DNA from: Bacteroidales bacterium
GTDB taxonomy: Bacteria > Bacteroidota > Bacteroidia > Bacteroidales > UBA7960
Direction: 5' to 3'
Assembly: GCA_003560215.1 (NCBI GenBank)
Contig: PWIY01000116.1
Coordinates: forward strand, 1-9,380
Length of the DNA: 9,380 nt
Positions 1-7,388 of the stretch are shown piece by piece. The first letter of the stretch is position 1. Each line of letters starts with the position of its first letter. The notes under the pieces are model-generated. The model did not search any database. It was not told the DNA's origin and saw only the letters and a program-made list of their open reading frames with translations. The position numbers and the translations under genes are program-made.

Positions 1-2
1 CG

Positions 3-1223
3 CTTGATCATCCTTCTTTTGCTTTTCTGAGCTATTACCAGGGTGCCCTGCTTGCACTGGATTCCCTCCGTGAACAGGGGATGGAAGTGACGCTTCATGT
101 GTATGACGTTTGTCAGCAACTACCCAAGGCCAGGCAAGCCACCGACAGTGATGGCTTTCAGGATATGGACCTGATCATTGGGCCGTTCTATGAGGAGACA
201 CTGGATTACATTGCCGCTTTCGGCCGCCGCCATGATATTCCCGTTGTATCTCCGTTGTTGCCTGCCACTCAGCATTTGCGTGATATGCCCAACCTGTTTA
301 AGGCCACCCCCTCTTTGGAAACAATGCTTTCTGAAGTGGCTGGTTATGTATCCGTCAATTACCCAAGGCAAAATATTTTACTGGTTCACAACAATCAGCC
401 GGGAGCACAGGAAGTGATCAGTGCATTTCAGGATACCCTGCTGCAAAAAGTGGCCATGCACAATCAATTGTATGACAGCCTGCACCTGGCCAGGGTAAAC
501 GGATATTATTTTGACAATACCCTGGTTGGAAATCGCAGGGTTAGCCAGCTGGTGATGGCAGATGCAGGAGCCGGACAAGGACCCGCAATTGTTTCCGGAC
601 AACGCGTTGCCCGCCCGGGAAATGTGCAGGAAGTGATTTTTCGCAGCGAAGGGATTGAAGGGGTTATGGGGAAAATGAGGCCGGATCAGAAAAATATATT
701 GATTACACTGATCAGCGGTGAGCCGTTCTTGTCTGATTATCTGCGCCAACTGCATGAATATCGCCGTGAATTTGACATTTCAGTGTTTGGTATTCCCGAG
801 TGGGAGGATTATCAGAGCATTGAAATTGATTACCTGCAAAACCTGAATGTCCATATATTTTCTCCCGATTTTTACGATTATTCAGACCGTCACATACATG
901 ATTTTGTGAACAGGTACAGGGGAGTCTATCACACTGAGCCAGACGATGATGCTTTTAAGGGCGCGCAAACCACCTATTTCTTCCTCAATGCGCTGTATGA
1001 ATACGGTAAAGACTTTGACCGCTGTATGGCGCTGCTGAACAACAGGGGTTTTGAAAGTCCCTTTTCATTTCAGCGTCCTTTTGGCAAAGGACATGGTTGG
1101 GAAAATACCAACACCAGTATTTCCCGCATCCAGAATTACCGGCGGGTGGATGTGAGCCGGCCAATTGATTTACTTGCAGGAGAAGACCCGGATGAAGGAG
1201 AAGATGTCAGCGAAGATCAATGA
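3..1223 (+). CDS. Periplasmic-binding-protein-like (type I fold) protein, 5' partial
   Basis: The reading frame is open to the left edge, so the ATG at 81 is internal and the gene starts outside the window; 406 residues are present, ending in TGA. The sequence resembles the substrate-binding domain of branched-chain amino-acid ABC transporters. It has alternating hydrophobic strands and helices, a 'DLIIGPFYEET' turn (about residues 56-66), 'IPVVSPLLP' shortly after, and a second-lobe strand 'NILITLISGEPF'. In Bacteroidota, proteins of this kind often carry N-terminal LysM repeats and sit in the envelope without a transporter nearby; any such N-terminus would lie off the window. No permease or ATPase gene is adjacent, so a transport role is not supported. 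The last 15 or so residues form an acidic tail whose codons run into the convergent lolA-like gene. The fold call is fairly secure; the ligand and role are unknown. Confidence 0.7.
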   Translation, partial: LDHPSFAFLSYYQGALLALDSLREQGMEVTLHVYDVCQQLPKARQATDSDGFQDMDLIIGPFYEETLDYIAAFGRRHDIPVVSPLLPATQHLRDMPNLFKATPSLETMLSEVAGYVSVNYPRQNILLVHNNQPGAQEVISAFQDTLLQKVAMHNQLYDSLHLARVNGYYFDNTLVGNRRVSQLVMADAGAGQGPAIVSGQRVARPGNVQEVIFRSEGIEGVMGKMRPDQKNILITLISGEPFLSDYLRQLHEYRREFDISVFGIPEWEDYQSIEIDYLQNLNVHIFSPDFYDYSDRHIHDFVNRYRGVYHTEPDDDAFKGAQTTYFFLNALYEYGKDFDRCMALLNNRGFESPFSFQRPFGKGHGWENTNTSISRIQNYRRVDVSRPIDLLAGEDPDEGEDVSEDQ

Positions 1224-1860
1224 TCTCAATTCCCGGATAGGCTGAGGGGTCAAAAGAAAATTTTTCGTCAGGAATTTCAGGGTTTGGTTCCAGTGACTTT
1301 ATCTTGTATCGGTAGATTCCCCCGTGCCTGTCGTGGGCTTCCGTATATTCCAGCCTGTGACTCTCTGTATTGATGGCAACCCGGTATTTATAAAATGCCT
1401 GTGGCTGTTCGGGTATCATATCAATGATGTGTACAGTTTCGTTGTTATGTGGCTCTTCCCTGATCCAGGTTGAACGAAAATCTTTCCTGAAATTTTCAAG
1501 AACAGAAGTCGGGGTCATGGCGCCTTCCGTATCTTCGGCCAGGCTGATGTGTACTTCATTGACCTCTTCCATGAATGTCCACACCACTTCGCCATCTGAA
1601 ATGAAGTAATTGTCACCTATGCGCATATGATATTGATCACCCCTTGTGTATAAAACAGCATCCGTTTCCTCATCATGGGCATTGCCGTCGTCTTCCATCT
1701 GATATACAAATGAAGCATAAAGCGACTCATAACTCCGGAGAACCTGTCCCGCCTCCTCCAGGATCTCCTCTGCCTTTTCTTCATAGATCCTCGGGGGATC
1801 GTCCTGATTCTGAACCGCGGCAAGCTGCATACAGAAAATAAAACATATAAGTGCGGTCAT
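1207..1860 (-). CDS. lolA: LolA-like outer-membrane lipoprotein carrier protein
   Basis: The 217-residue product matches the length and pattern of Bacteroidota LolA-family periplasmic chaperones, which carry lipoproteins from the inner membrane to the outer membrane. The N-terminus (residues 1-16) is a hydrophobic export signal with an unusually uncharged start. Then follow a helix with 'SYESLYASFVYQM' and the typical strand series 'YHMRIGDNYFISDGEVVWTF', 'EVNEVHIS' (about residues 77-106), and a C-terminus 'FSFDPSAYPGIEIIDLR' characteristic of the family. The ATG at 1860 is the first possible start: five codons upstream in the same frame lies the ftsK stop codon. It is probably translated from the ftsK transcript, 15 bases downstream; ftsK-lolA adjacency is also found in E. 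coli, which supports the assignment. I see no lipobox, so it should be soluble. Its 3' end overlaps the convergent + strand gene by 17 bases. Confidence 0.82.
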   Translation of the reverse strand: MTALICFIFCMQLAAVQNQDDPPRIYEEKAEEILEEAGQVLRSYESLYASFVYQMEDDGNAHDEETDAVLYTRGDQYHMRIGDNYFISDGEVVWTFMEEVNEVHISLAEDTEGAMTPTSVLENFRKDFRSTWIREEPHNNETVHIIDMIPEQPQAFYKYRVAINTESHRLEYTEAHDRHGGIYRYKIKSLEPNPEIPDEKFSFDPSAYPGIEIIDLR

Positions 1861-1875
1861 GGTTTTGGTGGTTTT

Positions 1876-2808
1876 TTACTCATTTTGCAGAATTTCTTCC
1901 AGGCGCATTTCGTCCCTGACCCGTACCTCCCTGGCTTTGCTGCCTTCAAACGGGCCGACAATACCCGCTGCTTCAAGCTGATCAATAATCCTGCCAGCCC
2001 TGTTGTAGCCGAGTTTTAATTTTCGCTGAATCAATGAGGTGGATCCCTGCTGGGTGGAAACCACAATGCGGGCTGCTTCCTCAAACAATTCATCCCGCTC
2101 AGACGGGTCTCCCGCTTCCTGTTCAGCTGCTTCATCCTCGTGGTATTCAGGCAGGTGAAAGGCGTCGGGGTAGGCTCTTTGTGATCCGATGAATTCGCAG
2201 ATGCGTTCAATTTCCGGGGTATCGATAAAAGCGCATTGCAGCCGGAGCAGATCGCTTCCCGTGGAGAGCAGCATATCTCCGCGACCGATCAGTTGCTCTG
2301 CACCCCCGCTGTCGAGTATGGTACGGGAATCAATTTTGGAGGTAACCCGAAAGGCAATTCTTGCAGGGAAGTTGGCCTTGATGGTTCCGGTAATGATATT
2401 GACCGATGGCCGTTGCGTGGCAATAATCAAGTGGATTCCAACGGCACGGGCCAGCTGGGCCAGGCGTGCGATCGGAAGTTCAATTTCTTTCCCGGCTGTC
2501 ATGATCAGGTCGGCAAACTCATCAATAAACAATACGATATACGGCAGAAAGCGGTGACCTAAATTGGGGTTGAGTCGCCGTGACACAAATTTTGCATTGT
2601 ATTCTTTGACATTTCTTGCCTGGGCATCTTTCAGCAGGTCATAGCGGTTGTCCATCTCGATACAAAGCGAGTTGATGGTCCTTACTACCTGCCGGGTTTC
2701 TGTAACGATGGCCTCTTCCGCATCCGGAAGTTTGGCAAGGAAATGTCTTTCTATTTTAGAGAAAAGATTCAGTTCAACTTTTTTCGGATCCACCAGTACA
2801 AACTTCAC
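1876..2808 (-). CDS. ftsK: DNA translocase FtsK, C-terminal half of interrupted gene
   Basis: This is the continuation, in the same reading frame, of the gene starting at 4422, after an in-frame TAA at 2829-2827. If translated separately it would have to start at GTG 2808, 18 bases past the stop, giving 310 residues. It contains the rest of the RecA-like motor: 'FVLVDPKKVEL' at its start, Walker B 'IVLFIDEFADL' (residues 91-101), 'IATQRPSVNIITG' and 'GRGDML' (176-181). It ends with the gamma winged-helix domain (about 240-297, 'QRKLKLGYNRAGRIIDQLEAAGIVG'), which in FtsK reads chromosome-orienting sequences and contacts the XerCD recombination machinery. It has no Walker A, so alone it cannot form a working ATPase. 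All motifs look well kept, which argues that the interruption is recent or artefactual. The 3' end is 15 bases from the lolA-like gene. Confidence 0.85.
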   Translation of the reverse strand: MKFVLVDPKKVELNLFSKIERHFLAKLPDAEEAIVTETRQVVRTINSLCIEMDNRYDLLKDAQARNVKEYNAKFVSRRLNPNLGHRFLPYIVLFIDEFADLIMTAGKEIELPIARLAQLARAVGIHLIIATQRPSVNIITGTIKANFPARIAFRVTSKIDSRTILDSGGAEQLIGRGDMLLSTGSDLLRLQCAFIDTPEIERICEFIGSQRAYPDAFHLPEYHEDEAAEQEAGDPSERDELFEEAARIVVSTQQGSTSLIQRKLKLGYNRAGRIIDQLEAAGIVGPFEGSKAREVRVRDEMRLEEILQNE

Positions 2809-2826
2809 ATAAGCCGGGTGCTTTTT

Positions 2827-2829
2827 TTA
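2827..2829 (-). other. ftsK: In-frame premature TAA codon inside ftsK
   Basis: On the - strand the sequence reads ATC CTT TAA AAA AAG CAC CCG GCT TAT GTG AAG TTT. Reading through the TAA gives 'SIL-x-KKHPAYVKFVLVDP', the expected FtsK sequence, without any frame change. One base (TAT or TAC to TAA) next to a run of seven A's accounts for the break. TAA also ends six other frames here, including ftsK itself at 1878-1876, so general reassignment of TAA is unlikely. Confidence 0.9.
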
Positions 2830-4422
2830 AAGGATGGATGACAAAATGGCGTTCAGCCCCACAGATTTACCCTGCCCGGTTGCTCCTGCCATCAACAGGT
2901 GGGGCATTTTTGTGAGGTCTGCAATGAAGGTTTCGTTGGCAATGGTTTTGCCAAGGCCTATGGGGAGCTCGTAAGAGGAGTTGCGGAAACGGTCGCTGCC
3001 CAGTACGGATTTCATGGAAACGATCTCCGGTTGACTGTTTGGTACCTCAATGCCGATGGTACCTTTTCCGGGGATGGGGGCAATGATCCGTATGCCCAGT
3101 GCGGCAAGGCTTAGCGCAATGTCATTCTCAAGGTTTCTGATTTTGGAGATCCGCACACCCGGTGCAGGAATGATCTCATACAGGGTAACCGTGGGTCCAA
3201 CAGTTGCCTTTATTTTGTCAATGCTTATATTGTAATTGTTAAGTGTTTCAATGATGCGGTTTTTGTTTGCCTCCAGCTCATCCTTGTTTACATGAATTGT
3301 TCCGCTGCCCCTGTCGTCGAGCAGACGAAGCTCAGGCAACCGGTAGCGGGGCAGATCCAGTGTCGGGTCATACTCACCAAGGTGAGACAGGTCAGGCATT
3401 TCATCTCCATCATCCGAGTAGGGGTCTTCAATTGCCTGGTAATTGTTGCCTGTAACTTTACCGTCAGCGATTTCAATTTCCAGCTCGTGATCTCCGACGG
3501 TTTCTTCTTCTTTGTCACTTTCAGCATCCGGAAGCAGGGTATCAAGTTCAATGCCTGAGGTAATAGGCTGTTCAATACTTTCCGGGGAAGACCCTTCTTC
3601 TTTTTCAGGAATCGCCACCGGATCAGCTTGTGACTCTGAATCCTCATCCGGACTTGCCTGAAGCTGGTCATCTGTAAGTTTCTCTGAAACGGACTCTTCA
3701 TCCCATGAATCAGCCGCATCGGCAGGATGCACGGTTTCTTCTTCGGCCTGTTTCGCGCTGAAGACCCTGGCCAGGTATGCCCAGGCATTTCTGAAATTAG
3801 GGTCAAATACAATGATGATCCATACACCGGCAGTAAATAACAATAGAATGGCTGTCCCGGCTTTTCCCAGCAATCCATTCAGCCAAAGGGCGCCTTCATA
3901 GCCAAATATTCCGCCGAGTATCAGCAGGTCACCGGCACCGATCAGGTAACCAAAAAAAACAGAAAACCACGCCAGCAAAAATAGTGAATTTGCGATGGTT
4001 CGTTTTACCGGAAGTATGCGAACCCCGGTCAAAATCCGGATGCCGCATACAAACAATATCAAAACAAATGCAAAAGATGTAATCCCAAATCCTTTTTTGA
4101 TGAAAAAGTGAGCCAGGATGGCACCAATCCTTCCCATCATGTTGGTCACTTCAATCGAGGAATCCGTCAGTAAAGCCCAGTTGAAACTTCTTCCGTCGAG
4201 CAGGGCATCGTCTGATTTCCAGCTGAACAGGTATGAGATAAATGAAAGCAACAAAAAAACGGAGAGCAATACCATAAAGAGTCCGGCGGCCTTCCGTACC
4301 CGGCTGTCGGAGGAAAATTTTCCCGGGCCTGGCCATTTTTTCTTCTTACCATTTTTGCCTGCCCCGGTTTTTTGGGAAGACTTAAAGGTATTCTTCTTAA
4401 ATGTATTGTTGCTGGAAGGCAT
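2827..4422 (-). CDS. ftsK: DNA translocase FtsK, N-terminal half ending at premature stop
   Basis: The 531-residue product would be the front part of an 848-residue FtsK/SpoIIIE-family DNA pump (4422-1876 with one internal stop). The N-terminus is Lys-rich and cytoplasmic (1-45), followed by four hydrophobic segments (about 46-67, 112-134, 143-164, 187-206). A long acidic low-complexity linker (about 225-350) precedes the alpha/beta motor domain, which starts near 'YDPTLDLPRYRLP' (351-363). Walker A is GATGQGKS at 513-520. The frame stops 11 codons later at TAA, where family members usually read Tyr in 'LLYKKHP'; here the sequence is CTT TAA AAA AAG CAC CCG. In E. coli the membrane N-terminal domain alone supports septum assembly and the motor is dispensable for viability, so a cell with this allele could survive. 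The ATG at 4422 lies 47 bases after the decarboxylase gene. Confidence 0.88.
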   Translation of the reverse strand: MPSSNNTFKKNTFKSSQKTGAGKNGKKKKWPGPGKFSSDSRVRKAAGLFMVLLSVFLLLSFISYLFSWKSDDALLDGRSFNWALLTDSSIEVTNMMGRIGAILAHFFIKKGFGITSFAFVLILFVCGIRILTGVRILPVKRTIANSLFLLAWFSVFFGYLIGAGDLLILGGIFGYEGALWLNGLLGKAGTAILLLFTAGVWIIIVFDPNFRNAWAYLARVFSAKQAEEETVHPADAADSWDEESVSEKLTDDQLQASPDEDSESQADPVAIPEKEEGSSPESIEQPITSGIELDTLLPDAESDKEEETVGDHELEIEIADGKVTGNNYQAIEDPYSDDGDEMPDLSHLGEYDPTLDLPRYRLPELRLLDDRGSGTIHVNKDELEANKNRIIETLNNYNISIDKIKATVGPTVTLYEIIPAPGVRISKIRNLENDIALSLAALGIRIIAPIPGKGTIGIEVPNSQPEIVSMKSVLGSDRFRNSSYELPIGLGKTIANETFIADLTKMPHLLMAGATGQGKSVGLNAILSSIL

Positions 4423-4448
4423 TTCCTGGGTGTTAAGTTGAAAACCAA

Positions 4449-4456
4449 CAAAGTTA
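4449..4456 (-). promoter_or_regulatory. Candidate Bacteroidota -7 promoter element upstream of ftsK
   Basis: The - strand reads TAACTTTG, an exact match to the TAnnTTTG -7 element used by the primary sigma factor of Bacteroidota. It lies in the only gap longer than 20 bases in the - strand gene run, 26 bases before the ftsK ATG, which allows a short leader. No clear TTTG -33 element is found about 19-20 bases upstream (the sequence there is GGGTTTTA), so this is a partial match only. Confidence 0.3.
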
Positions 4457-4469
4457 AGAAAAACGGCAT

Positions 4470-5867
4470 TTAAAACCCGAGGGTTTTCAGCATCGATTTA
4501 TAACTCTGTTCTTTTGCAAATAACTTGGTGTGATATTCACCTTCTTCATCCCGGTCGATAATTACCATTTTTGGTGCCGGGATCAGGCAATGTTGGAGTC
4601 CGCCGAATCCTCCCAGTGATTCCTGGTAGGCGCCTGTATGGAACATTCCGATATACTGGGTGCTGTCTTTTTTCAACTTTGGAAGAAAAACAGCGTTGGC
4701 ATGGGCCTCGGCATTGTAATAATCCATGCTGTCGCAGGTCAGCCCTCCGAGGTTTACCCTTTCATATTCCCTGTCCCAGTTATTCAGTGCCAGCAGGATA
4801 AAACGCTGTTTGCTGGCCCAGATGTCGGGTAGTGTGGTCATGAAGCTGCTGTCGATCATATTCCACAGCTCACGGTCGTTCTGTTGTTTCTGGTTCAGGA
4901 TCGAATAAATGACGGCCCCGCTTTCCCCCACTGTAAATGCTCCAAACTCAGTAAAGATGTTGGGTTCAGGAACATCATGCTGTTCACAAATCATTTTTAT
5001 CTGGCCAATGATCTCTTCCGCCATATATTCATAATCATATTCAAATCCCAGTGAATTTTTAATTGGAAATCCTCCTCCAATATTCAGGCTGTCCAGTTCA
5101 GGGCAGATCTTTTTCAGCTGGCAGTATACATTCACACATTTGGAAAGTTCATTCCAATAATATGCGTTGTCTTTGATTCCGGTATTGATGAAAAAGTGAA
5201 GCATTTTCAGTCCGAACCGACGATCATTCTGAATGTGGGCCTTGTAGTAGGGTACGATGTCTTTGTAACGGATTCCCAGCCTGGAAGTGTAAAACTCGAA
5301 CATTGGTTCCTCCTCAGCAGCTATGCGGATTCCAAGATTACATTGCCTGTCATCACGGATGAGTTCGTTATATTCTTTGATCTCATCCTTGTTATCGATT
5401 ACCGGAATGGTATTTTCAAAGCCATTATTGATCAGGTCACTGACCTTTTCTGTGTAAAGGGGGCGTTTAAAACCGTTGCAGACCACGTAGCGGGATTTAT
5501 CTATCAGCCCCATCCGGAGCAATTCCTCCACAATGAATACATCAAAAGCAGAGGAGGTTTCAATGTGTATATCGTTCTTTAGTGCTTCTTCAAGTACAAA
5601 AGTGAAATGCGAACTTTTTGTACAGTAACAATAATGATATTCTCCGTTGTAGTCGACCCTGGCCATTGCGACATTGAACATTCGCTTTGCTTTTTGGATT
5701 TGCTGGCTGATTTTAGGCAAATAGCTGATCTTTAACGGAGTACCGTATTGCTTAACCAGATCCATCATGCACAGGTCATGAAAATACAGTTCATTGTCAA
5801 TGACTTTGAACTCTTCCTGGGGAAAGTCAAAAGTTTGTTCGATCAGGTCGATGTATTTGTTTTTCAT
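4470..5867 (-). CDS. PLP-dependent (fold type III) arginine-decarboxylase-like enzyme
   Basis: The 465-residue product belongs to the fold-III PLP decarboxylases (alanine-racemase-like barrel plus C-terminal beta domain). It resembles the short Bacteroidota proteins annotated as arginine decarboxylase, which convert arginine to agmatine for polyamine synthesis. Visible features are 'YCYCTKSSHF' with the likely PLP lysine at residue 84, the phosphate-binding glycine loop 'GGGFP' (264-268), 'EFGAFTVGESG' (307-317) where related enzymes have EPGR or ESGR, and 'TCDSMD' (377-382), matching the CxSxD active-site segment of the partner subunit. It is much shorter than E. coli SpeA (about 630-660 residues). 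I start it at ATG 5867; a GTG directly in front (5870) would add one residue. It begins 17 bases after lepB. No agmatinase or agmatine deiminase gene lies beside it, so arginine is the likely substrate by family only; another basic amino acid is possible. Confidence 0.75.
   Translation of the reverse strand: MKNKYIDLIEQTFDFPQEEFKVIDNELYFHDLCMMDLVKQYGTPLKISYLPKISQQIQKAKRMFNVAMARVDYNGEYHYCYCTKSSHFTFVLEEALKNDIHIETSSAFDVFIVEELLRMGLIDKSRYVVCNGFKRPLYTEKVSDLINNGFENTIPVIDNKDEIKEYNELIRDDRQCNLGIRIAAEEEPMFEFYTSRLGIRYKDIVPYYKAHIQNDRRFGLKMLHFFINTGIKDNAYYWNELSKCVNVYCQLKKICPELDSLNIGGGFPIKNSLGFEYDYEYMAEEIIGQIKMICEQHDVPEPNIFTEFGAFTVGESGAVIYSILNQKQQNDRELWNMIDSSFMTTLPDIWASKQRFILLALNNWDREYERVNLGGLTCDSMDYYNAEAHANAVFLPKLKKDSTQYIGMFHTGAYQESLGGFGGLQHCLIPAPKMVIIDRDEEGEYHTKLFAKEQSYKSMLKTLGF
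4472..4487 (-). terminator. Possible weak terminator hairpin at the end of the decarboxylase gene
   Basis: The - strand reads AAAACCCTCGGGTTTT, a perfect inverted repeat (7-base arms, 2-base centre; more realistically 6-base arms with a CTCG loop). It covers the last sense codons and the first base of the stop codon of the decarboxylase gene. A T-rich stretch (GTTTTTCTT) follows about 9 bases later. The stem has few G-C pairs and the T-run is displaced, so any termination would be weak or partial. The repeat is symmetrical and could work in either direction. Confidence 0.25.
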
Positions 5868-5884
5868 CACACCGGAGTTTAAAA

Positions 5885-7378
5885 TTACCGAATGACCCTG
5901 AGGCTTTTATTGAACCTAATGTTATTGGGGAATCCTTTGTTTGGATCGAGAGACAACCATACAAACATTGCCCTCCCGACAATATGGTCTTCCGGAACAA
6001 ACCCCCAGTATCTTGAATCGGCGGAATTATGCCGGTTGTCTCCGACCATCCAGTAATAATCCATTTCAAACGTATAGGTGTCGGTCTCCTCACCGTTTAT
6101 CATGATGCGGTTGTTATCCGTTGTTAATTCATTGCCTTCATATACGGTGATGATTCTTTCATACAACGGTAAATTATCCAGGTTAATATCAACGGTGGCT
6201 CCCTTTTCAGGAATGTAGAGCGGTCCGAAATGGTCTTCGTTCCATGGGAAATTTTCGTGGTGAGGGAAAATATGCTGTTCACCCTGTCCTTCCGGACGGC
6301 TGACCCTGGTCACTGATTCCACACCTCCGGCCCTTTGTATTTCCGTGGCATTTTCCCCGGTCATGGCCAATATGTAAACATCCTGTGCAGCCTGACCCCA
6401 GTCAGTGATATTTAGCCTGTCGATCAGGCGGGCAGACAGTCTGGTTCCGTCGGTAACAACCCTGTAATTGTGCTGTACATCCGGCGGGTCGGGCAGGGGT
6501 TCGTCATTGATGTAGAGGTTTCCTCCACGGATGGCAAAGGTATCGCCCGGAATGGCCACGCATCGCTTGATATAGTTCTCTCTTTTATCAACCGGCCTGT
6601 GGGTGATGTCAAAACGGTTCCAGACCGCATCGCGGCCCATCTCCCTGACAAGGGAATAATAACTCTGGTTTTGCAACTGAAGGGCCACGGTATCTCCTTC
6701 CGGGTAATTGAAAACCACCACATCGTTGTTGCTGATTGAGCGTATTCCAGGATACCGGTAATGGGGAAGTTGTATCCAGTCCACAAAGGACCGGGTGTGT
6801 TCAGTGAGTGGCAGTGTATGGTGGGTGAAGGGAAATGCGATGGGTGTCCGGGGGATTTTCGGCCCGTAACTCAGCTTGCTCACAAAAAGATAGTCGCCCA
6901 CAAGCATTGACTTTTCCATGGAAGAGGTGGGTATGGTGTAAGCCTCCAGCATGAATGTGCGTATGATGGTGGCGGCGATCACGGCAAAAATGATGGCATC
7001 TGCCCATTCGCGGGCCGCGGATTTTTTGACCAGCGGGAGCCTGGAAGGATGCGTATATTCTTCATTTTTCGCGAACCCAAGGTAGGGCAGGAAAAGAAAG
7101 GGGAAGAGTACACCCAGTGCTTGTTCTCCAAGTCCGTTTTTCCTGAAGCACTTCAGGGTTTCTACCACCATCAGTAAAAGGGTGAATACATTAATGAACG
7201 GAAGCAGAACAAAAATCAGCCACCACAATGGCTTGTCAATGACTTTTAACCAGATATAGGCATTATACAGAGGAATAAGTGCTTCCCAGCCTTTGTAACC
7301 TGCTTTCCGGAATATTTTCCACAACCCTGCCAGGGATGCAAGGAAAAAAATCAGGGTTAATATCATATACATGCTCAT
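5885..7378 (-). CDS. lepB: Signal peptidase I with N-terminal membrane extension
   Basis: This 497-residue inner-membrane serine protease removes signal peptides from exported proteins. The N-terminal 105 or so residues form several hydrophobic segments with 'GYKGWEALIPLYNAY' and 'FRKNGLGEQALGVLFPFLFLPYLGF', a DUF5684-type domain often fused to LepB in Bacteroidota. A further membrane helix follows (about 127-143). The protease domain carries the catalytic serine in 'PTSSMEKSM' (S153, the E. coli S91 equivalent), the general-base lysine in 'NYIKRCVAIPGD' (K271, the E. coli K146 equivalent) and box E 'GDNRHNSADSRYWGFVP' (447-463). The stretches of about 118 residues between serine and lysine and about 170 between lysine and box E are much longer than in minimal enzymes, but long inserts are usual in Bacteroidota. 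ATG 7378 lies 10 bases after dapB; a second ATG two codons later is also possible. Confidence 0.93.
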   Translation of the reverse strand: MSMYMILTLIFFLASLAGLWKIFRKAGYKGWEALIPLYNAYIWLKVIDKPLWWLIFVLLPFINVFTLLLMVVETLKCFRKNGLGEQALGVLFPFLFLPYLGFAKNEEYTHPSRLPLVKKSAAREWADAIIFAVIAATIIRTFMLEAYTIPTSSMEKSMLVGDYLFVSKLSYGPKIPRTPIAFPFTHHTLPLTEHTRSFVDWIQLPHYRYPGIRSISNNDVVVFNYPEGDTVALQLQNQSYYSLVREMGRDAVWNRFDITHRPVDKRENYIKRCVAIPGDTFAIRGGNLYINDEPLPDPPDVQHNYRVVTDGTRLSARLIDRLNITDWGQAAQDVYILAMTGENATEIQRAGGVESVTRVSRPEGQGEQHIFPHHENFPWNEDHFGPLYIPEKGATVDINLDNLPLYERIITVYEGNELTTDNNRIMINGEETDTYTFEMDYYWMVGDNRHNSADSRYWGFVPEDHIVGRAMFVWLSLDPNKGFPNNIRFNKSLRVIR

Positions 7379-7388
7379 GGCATTGAAG

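Noticed and set aside
1203..1226. Short repeat GATCAATGATC near the convergent gene ends as a bidirectional terminator.
   Set aside because: The arms are four bases with a three-base loop and no adjoining T-run; it is part of both coding sequences.
2189..2562. Two open frames of 108-122 codons on the + strand opposite ftsK.
   Set aside because: Both are antisense to the conserved FtsK motor domain, overlap one another, and encode no recognisable sequence.
2815..2835. Slippery-looking TTTAAAAAAAG at the ftsK break, suggesting programmed frameshifting or transcript slippage.
   Set aside because: The downstream half is in the same frame as the upstream half, so no shift is needed. A -1 shift there runs into TGA within about eight codons, and slippage in the A run happens after the TAA has been read.
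3288..3878. Open frame of 196 codons on the - strand inside ftsK, in another frame.
   Set aside because: It overlaps the acidic linker of FtsK, whose biased codons keep other frames open; the translated sequence is low-complexity and unlike any family.
4527..4541. Inverted repeat GGTGTGATATTCACC on the + strand, resembling an operator.
   Set aside because: It lies inside the decarboxylase coding sequence, far from any gene start, and has arms of only four bases; chance is sufficient.
5196..5582. Open frame of 128 codons on the + strand.
   Set aside because: It is the complement of the well-supported decarboxylase gene and shows no recognisable domain or start context.
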